DNA of 36,645 bases from an uncultured Muribaculaceae bacterium (lineage in GTDB: Bacteria; Bacteroidota; Bacteroidia; Bacteroidales; Muribaculaceae). A model generated the notes under the pieces. It saw only the letters and a program-made list of their open reading frames with translations. It was not told the origin of the DNA and searched no databases. Positions 8,213-17,155 of this stretch are shown here, piece by piece. The DNA lies in the NCBI GenBank assembly GCA_910586895.1, contig CAJUIW010000018.1, forward strand, positions 1 through 36,645. Reading direction: 5' to 3'. A program made the translations under genes and the position numbers. Every line of letters starts with the position of its first letter. Positions within the stretch are counted from its first letter, which is position 1.

Positions 8213-9013
8213 TCAGCGGCGGCGCAGTTCCCAGAATGCCACGGCTGAGGCGGCGGCAACGTTCAGCGAGTCAACGCCGTGGTACATAGGTATGCGGCAC
8301 ACATAGTCAGCTCCCTCGATGGCATCATGCGCCAGCCCGTCGCCCTCCGTGCCGAGCATCAGAGCCAGCCGTGGTTCAGCTTTCAGACGTTCGTCATCGA
8401 TGCTTACCGACCGGTCCGTAAGAGCCAGAGCCACAGTGCGGAATCCCAGTGCGTTAAGCTCCTCCTGCGGATGCTCCGTACGCGCCCATGGCACTAAAAA
8501 CACCGACCCCATTGACACACGCACCGCACGGCGGTTAAGCGCGTCGCATGAAGTGGGGGTAAGCAGCACGGCATCAATGCCGAGAGCCGCTGCCGAGCGG
8601 AATATCGCGCCTATATTCGTGGTGTCCGACACCCCGTCAATCACCGCCACACGGCTTGCCCCCGCGCATACCTTCGCCACACTGCGTGGCTTCGGACGCC
8701 GCATGGCGCACAGCACCCCGCGCGTCAGCGTGTAGCCCGTCAGCTCAGCAAGCAGCTTGCGGTCAGCGGTATATACCGGCATGGCAGGACGTGAGGCTAT
8801 TATGTCGGCGGCATCGCCCGTTATGTGGCGCCGTTCGCAAAGCAGTGCCACCGGTTCTATGCCGGCCTCCAGCGCTACGCGTATCACTTTGGGACTCTCG
8901 GCAATGAACAGCCCCTCGTCAGGATTCAGCTTGTTGCGTAGCTGAGCCTCTGTCAGCGAGGCGAATACGCGTATCTCCTCCTGCTGCAGCGATGCGATTT
9001 CTATCACGTTCAT
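8213..9013 (-). CDS. TrmH/SpoU-family (SPOUT) RNA 2'-O-methyltransferase
   Basis: Methylates a ribose 2'-hydroxyl in tRNA or rRNA using S-adenosylmethionine; such enzymes form a trefoil knot and act as dimers. The 266-residue protein has a substrate-binding N-terminal domain (to about residue 110) and the SPOUT motifs: VIDGVSDTTNIGAIFRSA (about 124-141, with Asn133 and Arg139), MLGTEGDGL (219-227) and IPMYHGVDSLNVAAA (241-255). I chose ATG 9013 because the in-frame extension upstream lies entirely inside the neighbouring regulator gene, and this ATG forms an ATGA overlap with that gene's stop. It is last in the minus-strand run. The target nucleotide cannot be read from sequence. Confidence 0.9.
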   Translation of the reverse strand: MNVIEIASLQQEEIRVFASLTEAQLRNKLNPDEGLFIAESPKVIRVALEAGIEPVALLCERRHITGDAADIIASRPAMPVYTADRKLLAELTGYTLTRGVLCAMRRPKPRSVAKVCAGASRVAVIDGVSDTTNIGAIFRSAAALGIDAVLLTPTSCDALNRRAVRVSMGSVFLVPWARTEHPQEELNALGFRTVALALTDRSVSIDDERLKAEPRLALMLGTEGDGLAHDAIEGADYVCRIPMYHGVDSLNVAAASAVAFWELRRR

Positions 9014-10251
9014 TCGAGTCCGTATTCCTTGATTTTGCGATATAGCGTGCGCTCCGATATGTTCAGTTCCGAGGCCGTGGCCTTGCGTCGGCCACCGTTT
9101 TTCTCCAGTGAGCGTCGTATCGTTTCTCGCTCGGTCTGCTCCAGGGTCGGGGTAGGAGCGCTCAGAGGGATTTCCACGGTGGTAGGCGGCGTTTTCATCA
9201 GATTGCATGCATCCGGATTGTAGTGCACCAGACTCTTCGGCATCTCCATCACTTCATAGTCGGCCGTCGGGGCAGCCTTCACTGCAGGCTTCTCAAAAGC
9301 ATCCAGACGGTTCTGAAGCTCGTCAATCTCACGCTGCATCCTGAACAGCATGTTGAACAGCAGCTCACGTTCATGGTCATAGCTGTGCGCGCCTGCACCG
9401 GCCGATGTCGGCACGGGGCTGTATATCACCGCGTTCTGCGGCAGATACGGCTCCAGTTCATGTGCGCCTATCTCCCCGCCGGCATGAAACAGCGCAAGCT
9501 GTTCCACCACGTTCTTCAGCTGGCGCACATTGCCCGGCCAGCGGTAGCTGCTTATCAGCCGCTTGGCATCGTCGTCAAACTTCACCGCCGGCATGCGGTA
9601 GCGCTCCGAAAAGTCGGCCGCAAACTTACGCGCCAGCAGCACTATGTCGGTGCCACGTTCACGCAGCGGCGGCACGGTGATCTGCACCGTCGACAGGCGG
9701 TAGTACAGGTCCTCGCGGAAGCGTCCTGCCTCCACGGCGGCAAGCATATCCACGTTTGTAGCCGCCACCACGCGTATGTTGGTGCGCTGTACTGTGCTGG
9801 AACCCACCTTTATAAACTCGCCGCTTTCGAGCACGCGCAGCAGGCGCGCCTGAGTGGTGAGCGGCAGCTCAGCCACCTCGTCAAGAAATATCGTACCTCC
9901 GTCGGCCTCCTCGAAGTAGCCTTTGCGGGCCGATACGGCGCCCGTGAAGGCGCCCTTTTCATGGCCGAACAGCTCGGAGTCGATGGTGCCTTCAGGAATA
10001 GCGCCGCAGTTCACCGCTATGTAGCGGCCGTGCTTGCGAGGGCTGTAGGCGTGTATTATCTTGGGAAAGAACTCCTTGCCCGAGCCGCTTTCACCCGTCA
10101 CGAGTACCGACAGGTCTATCGGTGCCACCTGCAGTGCGCGTTGCACGGCGGCAAGAAGCATCGGGGAGTTGCCCACTATTCCGAACCGCTGCTTGACCTG
10201 CATCACCTCGGCGGCGATGTCGGCGGGCAGCTGTGTATTACTTATTGGCAT
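9010..10251 (-). CDS. Sigma-54-dependent transcriptional activator (AAA+ with Fis-type HTH)
   Basis: Enhancer-binding protein that opens promoters held by sigma-54 RNA polymerase, using ATP. In the 413-residue protein the AAA+ domain begins near residue 23: Walker A GESGSGKE (53-60), the sigma-54-contacting loop GAFTGA (100-105), Walker B TIFLDE (120-125) and FREDLYYRL (178-186) with the arginine-finger region. A long linker follows, then a Fis-like helix-turn-helix (about 380-413). There is no receiver or other sensor domain at the N-terminus, so activity may be set by expression or a partner. From memory, close relatives usually sit next to lptE and secG; here it has moved about 7 kb away. 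It starts 24 bases after ansA and overlaps the methyltransferase by 4 bases. Confidence 0.94.
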   Translation of the reverse strand: MPISNTQLPADIAAEVMQVKQRFGIVGNSPMLLAAVQRALQVAPIDLSVLVTGESGSGKEFFPKIIHAYSPRKHGRYIAVNCGAIPEGTIDSELFGHEKGAFTGAVSARKGYFEEADGGTIFLDEVAELPLTTQARLLRVLESGEFIKVGSSTVQRTNIRVVAATNVDMLAAVEAGRFREDLYYRLSTVQITVPPLRERGTDIVLLARKFAADFSERYRMPAVKFDDDAKRLISSYRWPGNVRQLKNVVEQLALFHAGGEIGAHELEPYLPQNAVIYSPVPTSAGAGAHSYDHERELLFNMLFRMQREIDELQNRLDAFEKPAVKAAPTADYEVMEMPKSLVHYNPDACNLMKTPPTTVEIPLSAPTPTLEQTERETIRRSLEKNGGRRKATASELNISERTLYRKIKEYGLE

Positions 10252-10275
10252 AAATCAATAGAGAACCTTCTTTGA

Positions 10276-11322
10276 TTAGTTTTGACTCATTTCGCCGCAT
10301 ATCGGGTGCGACAGTGCGCGGCGCACGTGTGAGGCGTCAAGCCCCATGCCGAACAGAAACATCATCTTCGTTATGGCGGCCTCCACCGTTATGTCGCGTC
10401 CGAGCACCACTCCGCTTGCGGCCAGCGCGTCGCCCGATGCATAGCGCTTATGCACCGCACCGTTCACACACTGGGTCACGTTCAGTATCACTATCCCGCG
10501 CTCCACGGCCCGGCGGATAGCCTCGTTAAACCAGTCGACGGTCGGGGCATTGCCCGCACCGTAAGTTTTCAGCACTATACCCTTTACGCCCGGTGTGGCG
10601 AGCTGATGCTCAAGTATATGGCGCTCTATTCCGGGGAACAGATCTATCACCATCACCCCCCGGTCCAGTTCGTAGTGGCAGCGCAGGGGCCCGCGGTCAT
10701 GCGGCAGGCGGTAGAGCGCATCCTCATTGAAGTTTATGCCAAGTCCTATCTTGGCCAGCGAGGGGTAATTGTTGCTCTTGAACGCGTTGAAATTGTCGGC
10801 GCTCATCTTCGTCGAGCGGTTGCCGCGCCACAGATAGTTCTCAAACAGTATGGCCACTTCCTGCACCAGCGGAGTGCCGTGGCGGTCAGCCGCGGCAGCT
10901 ATCTGCAGAGCCGTTATCAGATTCTCCTCACCGTCAGTGCGCACCTCGCCTATAGGCAGCTGCGATCCGGTGATTATCACCGGCTTGCGCAGATTTTCAA
11001 GCATAAACGACAGGGCCGATGCCGAGTAGGCCATGGTGTCGGTGCCGTGAAGCACCACAAATCCGTCGTACGACGCATAGTGCCTCTCTATGGCCTGCGC
11101 TATCTGCACCCAGTGGGCCGGATTCATGTCGCTCGAGTCTATGGGCGGATTGAACGATATATTGTCAATCACGTAGTTGAGCATCTTGATTTTCGGCACA
11201 TTGTCAATCAGGTGCGAGAAGTCAAACGGGCGCAGCGAATGGCTTACGGCGTCCTCGATCATTCCTATGGTGCCCCCTGTATAGATGAGCATTATGCGTG
11301 GCTGTCGGTTTGATTCTGACAT
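10276..11322 (-). CDS. ansA: L-asparaginase, type I (cytoplasmic)
   Basis: Hydrolyses L-asparagine to aspartate and ammonia. The 348-residue protein has the two active-site signatures of the AnsA family: YTGGTIGM (14-21), with the nucleophilic threonine, and HGTDTM (92-97), with the second threonine and aspartate. No signal peptide is present, which fits type I. The C-terminal region (about residue 215 onward) contains GIVLKTYGAGNAP, typical of the small domain. The ATG at 11322 lies 114 bases after metG. No promoter was found in that gap, only a GC-rich hairpin, so ansA may be read from the metG promoter. The sigma-54 activator gene follows after 24 bases. Confidence 0.93.
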   Translation of the reverse strand: MSESNRQPRIMLIYTGGTIGMIEDAVSHSLRPFDFSHLIDNVPKIKMLNYVIDNISFNPPIDSSDMNPAHWVQIAQAIERHYASYDGFVVLHGTDTMAYSASALSFMLENLRKPVIITGSQLPIGEVRTDGEENLITALQIAAAADRHGTPLVQEVAILFENYLWRGNRSTKMSADNFNAFKSNNYPSLAKIGLGINFNEDALYRLPHDRGPLRCHYELDRGVMVIDLFPGIERHILEHQLATPGVKGIVLKTYGAGNAPTVDWFNEAIRRAVERGIVILNVTQCVNGAVHKRYASGDALAASGVVLGRDITVEAAITKMMFLFGMGLDASHVRRALSHPICGEMSQN

Positions 11323-11404
11323 GATGGTGCTGTGTTTGTGTATTAGAGGGTGTTTTCTGCTTGGTATATTGATGTTTGGTAGAGGGGAAGAGGGTGGCTT
11401 GCGG

Positions 11405-11423
11405 CCGCCCCGGAAAGGGGCGG
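11405..11423 (-). other. GC-rich hairpin between metG and ansA
   Basis: CCGCCCC and GGGGCGG flank a five-base loop in the 114-base gap after the metG stop. There is no T run on either side, so it is not a standard intrinsic terminator. It could pause transcription or protect the 3' end of the metG message. Confidence 0.4.
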
Positions 11424-11436
11424 GTGGAGGCAGGTG

Positions 11437-13479
11437 TTATTTCACCTGCGCTCCTGCCACAACCGGTGCTGTCGGGCCTATCACCACCAGAGAGCCGTCG
11501 GCATTTTCGGCCGACAGTATCATGCCCTGGCTTGTGATGCCTTTGAGCTTGCGCGGAGGCAGATTTGCTATGAAGCACACCTGCTTCCCTACGAGCTCTT
11601 CCGGCTTGTAGTATTTGGCTATGCCCGACACTATGGTGCGCTTCTCCAGTCCGTCGTCAATCAGGAAGCGGAGCAGCTTGTCGGCTTTTGGCACCTTGAC
11701 GCATTCAAGCACCGTGCCTATGCGCAGGTCGGCCTTCATGAATGTGTCGAAGTCCACATCCTCAGCCTGCGGCTCGGCGTGCCAGTTCTTTATCTTGTTC
11801 TCCTCCTTGATGCGGGCCAGGCGGTCAAGCTGGGCCTGGATGGCATCATCGTCAATCTTTTCAAACAGCAGTTCAGGCTCGGCTATCACTGTTCCGACCG
11901 GCACGAGGTTGTCCTCGCCCAGACGCTCCCAGCCGAGCGGCTCTATGCCGAGCATGGCTGTCAGGCGGGCGGCGCTGAACGGCATGAACGGCTCCATGGC
12001 TATGCTCAGGTCGGCGCAGAGCTGCAGCGCGCAGTACAGTATGGTGGCGGTGCGCTCCATATCCGTCTTGGCCACTTTCCACGGCTCCGTCTCCTGGAGA
12101 TACTTGTTGCCCAGACGGGCTATCTCCATCATATCCTTCAGCGCCTCGCGGAAGTGGAATGTATCGAGGTTGCCCTCCAGGCGTGTACGTGCCTCGCGCA
12201 CGTCAGCCATCAGCTGGCGGTCGATATCCTGAAGCTCCGCCGGTGCCGGCACCTGACGGTCGAAATATTTCTTGGTGAGCACTGTGGCGCGGTTCACGAA
12301 GTTGCCCAGCACAGCCACGAGCTCATTGTTGTTACGTGCCTGGAAGTCGGCCCAGGTGAAGTCGTTGTCCTTCGTTTCCGGAGCGTTGGCCGTCAGCACA
12401 TAGCGGAGCACATCCTGCTTGCCGGGGAAGTCGCGCAGATATTCGTGGAGCCATACAGCCCAGTTGCGCGAGGTAGATATCTTGTCGCCCTCCAGGTTCA
12501 GGAATTCATTGGCCGGCACATTGTCGGGCAGCTGAAATCCGTCGCCGTAGGCCATCAGCATGGCGGGGAACACTATGCAGTGAAACACAATGTTGTCCTT
12601 GCCTATGAAGTTGATAATCCGGGTTTCGGGGTCCTTCCAATAGGTCTGCCATGAATCGGGCAGAATCTCCTTGGTGTTTGATATATAGCCTATCGGTGCG
12701 TCAAACCATACATAGAGCACCTTCCCTTCGGCGCCCTCCACCGGAACCGGCACACCCCACTTCAGGTCGCGGCTCACGGCACGCGGCTGCAGTCCCATGT
12801 CGAGCCATGACTTGCACTGGCCATACACGTTAGTTTTCCACTCCTTGTGGTCCTCGAGAATCCACTTGCGCAGCGCATCCTCCCAGCGGTTAAGCGGCAG
12901 ATACCAGTGGGTGGTCTCGCGCATGGTCACGGGAGCCGATGTCAGGCTTGAGCGCGGATTTATAAGCTCCGTAGCTGCCAGGGTGGTGCCGCACGCCTCA
13001 CACTGGTCGCCATAGGCGCGGTCGCTGCCGCAGTGGGGGCAAGTGCCTGTCACATAGCGGTCAGCCAGGAATTCGCCGGCCTGCTCATCGTAAGGCTGCA
13101 TCGAAGTCTGCTGCTCAAACTGGCCGTTGTCATACAGGCGGCGGAAAAATTCGCTTGCCGTGCGGTGGTGTATATCGGAAGTGGTGCGGGAATACACATC
13201 GAACGATATTCCCAGCTCCTCCATAGTGTCCTTGATGATAGTATGGTAGCGGTCCACGATATCCTGCGGGGTCACACCCTCGGCGCGGGCCTTGATGGTG
13301 ATAGGCACACCATGTTCGTCACTGCCTCCCACCATCACAACATCCTGTCCGCGCTGACGCAGATAGCGTGCGTAGATATCGGCGGGTACATACACTCCGG
13401 CCAGATGTCCTATGTGGACCGGTCCGTTTGCATAAGGTAAAGCAGTGGTTATCAGTGTTCTTTTGAAATTCTTTTCCAT
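11437..13479 (-). CDS. metG: Methionyl-tRNA synthetase
   Basis: Charges tRNA-Met, including the initiator, with methionine using ATP. The 680-residue protein carries HIGH (22-25) after LPYANGPV, a zinc knuckle with CPHC (147-150) and CEAC (160-163), and KISTS (333-337) as the KMSKS-type loop. A C-terminal Trbp111-like tRNA-binding domain starts near MKADLRIGTV (about residue 580) and normally drives dimerisation. Length and domain order match bacterial MetG with the fused C-terminal domain. I chose ATG 13479 over an in-frame TTG at 13509, since the promoter at 13507-13538 would begin transcription between them. A short A-rich leader precedes the ATG. Confidence 0.97.
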   Translation of the reverse strand: MEKNFKRTLITTALPYANGPVHIGHLAGVYVPADIYARYLRQRGQDVVMVGGSDEHGVPITIKARAEGVTPQDIVDRYHTIIKDTMEELGISFDVYSRTTSDIHHRTASEFFRRLYDNGQFEQQTSMQPYDEQAGEFLADRYVTGTCPHCGSDRAYGDQCEACGTTLAATELINPRSSLTSAPVTMRETTHWYLPLNRWEDALRKWILEDHKEWKTNVYGQCKSWLDMGLQPRAVSRDLKWGVPVPVEGAEGKVLYVWFDAPIGYISNTKEILPDSWQTYWKDPETRIINFIGKDNIVFHCIVFPAMLMAYGDGFQLPDNVPANEFLNLEGDKISTSRNWAVWLHEYLRDFPGKQDVLRYVLTANAPETKDNDFTWADFQARNNNELVAVLGNFVNRATVLTKKYFDRQVPAPAELQDIDRQLMADVREARTRLEGNLDTFHFREALKDMMEIARLGNKYLQETEPWKVAKTDMERTATILYCALQLCADLSIAMEPFMPFSAARLTAMLGIEPLGWERLGEDNLVPVGTVIAEPELLFEKIDDDAIQAQLDRLARIKEENKIKNWHAEPQAEDVDFDTFMKADLRIGTVLECVKVPKADKLLRFLIDDGLEKRTIVSGIAKYYKPEELVGKQVCFIANLPPRKLKGITSQGMILSAENADGSLVVIGPTAPVVAGAQVK

Positions 13480-13506
13480 GTTGGCGATAATGTCGGTTCC
13501 AAACCG

Positions 13507-13538
13507 CAAAAATAATATTTTCCTCCCGAAAAATCAAA
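13507..13538 (-). promoter_or_regulatory. metG promoter
   Basis: On the minus strand TTTG (13538-13535), exactly 20 bases, then TATTTTTG (13514-13507), a full match to the Bacteroidetes TTTG/TAnnTTTG arrangement. Transcription should begin near 13501, giving a leader of about 22 bases before the metG ATG. Confidence 0.75.
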
Positions 13539-13628
13539 TCAAATCGCACGCCCATCCCTCCGGGCAGTATCAGCGTGGCTCGCTGCCTTTTATGTACCTA
13601 TCTGAGCTTTCGCGTTTTGTGCGGCCTT

Positions 13629-14672
13629 GTAGGGACATCGCTTGCGATGTATCAGATGTATCTGGATAGAAGAACCTGAAAGGTTTATTCACCTTATAGG
13701 GCCATGCCTTCGGCATGTATTAGGTGCATCCGGATAGTGAACCTGAAAAGGTTCATTTACCTTGTATGGTCATGCCTTTGGCATGTGTTAGATGCATCTG
13801 GATAGCGAACCTGAAAGGTTCATTCATGTTTTAGCCGCGGGCCGAGCGTAGCGAGACCCGCGGAAAAGCGAGTCCCGCGGTAACGGACGCCCCCACAGAA
13901 TTATCTGAAAGATAACTTTCCATCCAATAGCTATCGCAGCCCTTTAGGGCGGCTTGTCTCACCTGACAGACAGAATCCGTCCTTGCGGACTCTGTCTATA
14001 TTTCGCATCTATGCCCGGCACGCCGCTGACGCTTTGTGGCGGGTTACATGAAAGTCGCCCTAACGGGCTATAATAGCCCGCATATGATTGTACGGCCATG
14101 TAAGCATCGAAGATGCGGGGTGTGTATAACCCCACTTCGAGCTGACAGCGAGGAGTGGGGAAGCGAATCGGAATGAGAGCAATGCCCTCGAAGTGGGCTG
14201 TTATCCCGACAAAACAGGCATCTCCGAAGCCATACATCAGCTATCGGGCCTTTATCCCCACTCCTCGCCCTGACGGCCTCGAAATGGGGTTCCACCGACC
14301 CCGCGTCTCCGACGCTCCTCCATGTCTACGTACGCCACATGCGTAGCGAACCTGAAAGGTTCATTCCTCTTGTATGGCCATGCCTTTGGCATGTATTAGG
14401 TGCATCCGGATAGCGAACCTGAAAGGTTCATTCATGTTTTAGCCGCGGGCCGAGCGCAGCGAGACCCGCGGAAAGCCGAGCCCCACAGAATTATCTGAAA
14501 GATAACTTTCAATCCAAAAACTATCATAGCCCTTCAGGACGGCTTACTCCACCTGACAGACATAATCCGTCCTTCGGACTCACACGATGATTTGTCTCCG
14601 CATCCCCGCCACGCCGCTGACGCTTTGTGGCGGGTTACATGAAAATCGTCCGTTCCGGACTCCAATAGTCCG
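13629..14672 (-). repeat. Composite hairpin repeat block R3/R4
   Basis: This fills the gap between the divergent metG and 14750 genes. Read on the minus strand: F (GTCCG-TTC-CGGAC, 14648-14660), G (14605-14634), F, B (14491-14505), C, A (14415-14429), D (14379-14393), A (14348-14362), H (14104-14315), F, G (14014-14043), F, B (13901-13915), C, A (13807-13821), D (13771-13785), A (13739-13754), D (13703-13717), A-like (13672-13686), E (13635-13650). The order matches the other blocks, with the D-A unit duplicated. No gene is credible inside it. Confidence 0.85.
14104..14315 (-). repeat. MITE-like unit H, copy 2 (about 212 bp)
   Basis: Same architecture as 7799-8013 but inverted. The ends are GCATC-GAA-GATGC (14104-14116) and GCGTC-TCC-GACGC (14303-14315), each followed inwards by GGGGT and AACCCC(A)nTTCGAG. 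The stem at the left end differs from the others on both sides, so pairing is kept. The core shares CTCGAAGTGGGCTGTTATC with copy 1, read in reverse there. Confidence 0.7.
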
Positions 14673-14726
14673 CGTCCACCCGGCCGGTTGCGACAAGATG
14701 GTACGCTGTCGGGGCTATCTCACCTG

Positions 14727-14734
14727 TATCTTTG
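14727..14734 (+). promoter_or_regulatory. Possible -7 element before the terminase-associated pair
   Basis: TATCTTTG fits TAnnTTTG and lies 15 bases before the ATG at 14750. No TTG was found at the expected distance upstream, so support is partial. It lies just past the last repeat module. Confidence 0.4.
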
Positions 14735-14749
14735 CGGAAAAAAGATACT

Positions 14750-17155
14750 ATGAAAACCACACACTTTCCTATCGCCGCACTCTCCTCGGCGCGTGCCGTG
14801 CGCCGCTGTATGAATCTTGCTCCGGCGGCCGACTGCGGCGAGCGTCCGCTAATCCCTATCCCGATGCCCGAACAGGTGGCTGACCGGAGTATGACACCGT
14901 TTCACACCCACGTCCACCGCTCCGGAGCCATCACGCAGCTGCTCTACCGCAAAGAGGCCGACACAGTTTATATAATAGGGCGCCGCAAAGGTGAACTTGC
15001 TGATATAGCCGCGCTTGACGCGGTGCCCTACTGCGCGCTCAGCAGTGGCGATGAAGTGATAGTAATGCTCCCCGACGGGGCGCATCGCCTTGCCGTAGAT
15101 GACGACGAGGTCAGCTGGACCCATATCACTCTCTCCGCTTCTGCGGGGCTGCCGGTGCTCACCGCCGATGTCGAGGGTGAACTGTCGGCTTCCACAGCCG
15201 CGCTGCAGCTCACCGGCGGCGCTACGGTCAGCTCGCTGTCGCAGGCGGCTCTTTCGGCACTGTCGGGCCGTCTTACCGATGCTTACGGGCAGATATGCTC
15301 CACCGCCTCCGCGAGCGGACTCTGGGTGCAGCCCGCACTGCTCATGGCCCGACTCCTTGACTCGGCAGGCAACACTGTTGCCGCCGGTCCGCCTGTGCTT
15401 CTCGCACCCTCAGGCTGGCAGTGTGCCGGGGAGATTGAAGCCGCCGTCAGCACGCGCGACGATACGGTGATACCCTCGTTGCGCATGTCGGCAGCCACAT
15501 TCTATGTGTCGCTCACTATGCCGCAGGCCATTGACCCTTCGGCCGTCACGGTTGAGGTACTTGAATATCCCACGCTTCACCCTGTCGACTACTCCGCGCA
15601 GGCATGCACGCGGCTGTCCGGGGCCACGGGAGCGCTGCGCTTTGCCGCCACACTTCCGGGTGCCACAGCCGGAATGTCGCCGCTCGATGCCGTGCGTTCA
15701 TCCACACTGGCCTCTCTGGTGTCCTATGCTCCTGATTCGGCCCGCGTTGTGGCCCGGATGGCTGTAAGTGGCTCGGCCGGACGCACCGTGCGGCTGCGGC
15801 GTCCTGTGGCTCCCGCCCCGAAGACCGACAATGACCGCGTGGCCTCGCTTACGGCCTCGGTCCCTGCAGCTGCGGTCAGCTCCGGATTTACGGCCCGCTG
15901 TGTGTGCCGCAGTGGGAGCGCGGTACTCTGGGCTGATGTGGAGCGGCTTCGCCGCGCGGGCTATTCGCCTCAGTTGATAGGGGGCCGGTATACTGCCGGG
16001 GCAGGTGCGTCATGGCTTGCCGCTATCGAGGTGACCTTTGCCGACGGGCAACGTCGCGTGCAGCGCTTCGTATGCTCCGGTCCGCGCCCTGTAGCCCTCT
16101 CGCCGCTGATTACCTATCCAGATACTGCCGCCACGGAGATTACCGTGTGGACGGCCGATACCGGCGGCGCCAATCCCTGTAGTGCCAGGCTTCCGCTCTC
16201 GCTCCCGGCTCCATCGGCCACCGTGGCTGCATATATCTCCGCTTCACTGACCCCGGTGGAGCTGAGGCCCTCCGCGTCGCCGCTGCCTCAGGCTGTGGAG
16301 CCAGGCAGCATACGCTCCCCCTCGCTTATCCTGTTGGCGCGCTCCGAGGAGCCGCTATCGCCTGTAGGGTCGGCCGATTCAGGCCACGGGCCGGTGGTGG
16401 CGCTCGCTCCGGTCGGGGCGCAGACGTCGCTCGACATATCGCGTGTGCGCTTCCACGCGTTCGGTCCGGGCGGTGTGATGTCGGTCAATGCCAATGTGCG
16501 CACCGGAGTGATGTCGCTTATGCTCAGTGCTTCGCATGCCGTAGCGCGGGGGAGTGCCGTGGCCTGCAGTCCGGGAGGTACATATATGCTGTGTGGCAAC
16601 CGTCTGCTGCTCCTGGCGGGGTCGCGCATCCGCAGCCTGTGCACTGTCCCGCGGTCGCGGTCGCTGGCGTGGCATCACGCCTCGGAATCACTGTGGGTGG
16701 CCGATGAGAGGGGTAATATTACGGTGCTGCACCCCGAAGGCTCGGTGTCCGATATGTCGCTCCCCTTTGAGGTGGTGTCGCTCTATGCCGACACTTCATC
16801 ACTTCTGCTCACCGCGCCCTCGGCCATCTATGAAGCGCTCCCGGCAGGTGCCGGTGTCGGACCGCAGGAGGTGGCGTGGGAAGGGGAACTGTGTCTGCCC
16901 CGGCGCACGCGCCCCATAGGGCTGCGGATCGATATGTCGGCGTCATCGTTCGACGGAACGCTCACCCTGTCGGCCCACGGCGGAGCCGGTCCGGACTACG
17001 CCTCGGAGGTATGCTCCTTCGGGCTGAAAGGGCCTGTCCATGCGCCCTACACATTCTGTATCTTCTCACCTGTGCGTCCGCGGTATCTGCTGAGCATACG
17101 CGGCAGCGCTTCATCTGATTTCCAACTTCGTGATGCTTCCCTTATCTATGACTGA
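14750..17155 (+). CDS. Large unknown protein paired with a terminase, possibly a beta-propeller
   Basis: An 801-residue protein from ATG 14750 (an in-frame TTG at 14732 was rejected). I do not recognise its family. No signal peptide or membrane segment is clear. It is very rich in Ala, Ser, Gly, Val and Pro with many short beta-like segments. Near the N-terminus, FHTHVHRSGAITQLLYRK followed by DTVYIIGR and DEVIVMLPDG looks like blades of a propeller. The last ~240 residues repeat the theme: FHAFGPGGVMSVNANVR, YMLCGNRLLLLAGSRIRSL, ESLWVADERGNITVLHPEG. Phage neck and tail proteins of the P22 gp10 or T7 gp12 kind have similar propellers, and its partner is a terminase, so a virion-like role is conceivable but unproven. 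It overlaps the terminase start by 8 bases. GC content is visibly higher than in neighbouring genes. Confidence 0.75.
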   Translation: MKTTHFPIAALSSARAVRRCMNLAPAADCGERPLIPIPMPEQVADRSMTPFHTHVHRSGAITQLLYRKEADTVYIIGRRKGELADIAALDAVPYCALSSGDEVIVMLPDGAHRLAVDDDEVSWTHITLSASAGLPVLTADVEGELSASTAALQLTGGATVSSLSQAALSALSGRLTDAYGQICSTASASGLWVQPALLMARLLDSAGNTVAAGPPVLLAPSGWQCAGEIEAAVSTRDDTVIPSLRMSAATFYVSLTMPQAIDPSAVTVEVLEYPTLHPVDYSAQACTRLSGATGALRFAATLPGATAGMSPLDAVRSSTLASLVSYAPDSARVVARMAVSGSAGRTVRLRRPVAPAPKTDNDRVASLTASVPAAAVSSGFTARCVCRSGSAVLWADVERLRRAGYSPQLIGGRYTAGAGASWLAAIEVTFADGQRRVQRFVCSGPRPVALSPLITYPDTAATEITVWTADTGGANPCSARLPLSLPAPSATVAAYISASLTPVELRPSASPLPQAVEPGSIRSPSLILLARSEEPLSPVGSADSGHGPVVALAPVGAQTSLDISRVRFHAFGPGGVMSVNANVRTGVMSLMLSASHAVARGSAVACSPGGTYMLCGNRLLLLAGSRIRSLCTVPRSRSLAWHHASESLWVADERGNITVLHPEGSVSDMSLPFEVVSLYADTSSLLLTAPSAIYEALPAGAGVGPQEVAWEGELCLPRRTRPIGLRIDMSASSFDGTLTLSAHGGAGPDYASEVCSFGLKGPVHAPYTFCIFSPVRPRYLLSIRGSASSDFQLRDASLIYD

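Noticed and set aside
7729..8306. Several open frames of 60-80 codons in repeat block R2, some with a peptide also found near 14.1 kb
   Set aside because: The shared peptide comes from the shared MITE-like DNA, frames differ in extent and strand, and hairpin modules rather than codons explain the conservation.
9223..10275. A 350-codon plus-strand frame opposite the sigma-54 activator gene
   Set aside because: It is the antisense shadow of a gene with clear AAA+ motifs; its composition (rich in His, Arg, Leu) is typical of a reversed GC-rich gene.
11434..12654. A 406-codon plus-strand frame opposite metG
   Set aside because: An antisense shadow of metG, with no recognisable motif and no promoter.
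13959..14346. Open frames on both strands across unit H copy 2
   Set aside because: They cross several repeat hairpins, have no start-region signal, and are conserved only as DNA repeat.
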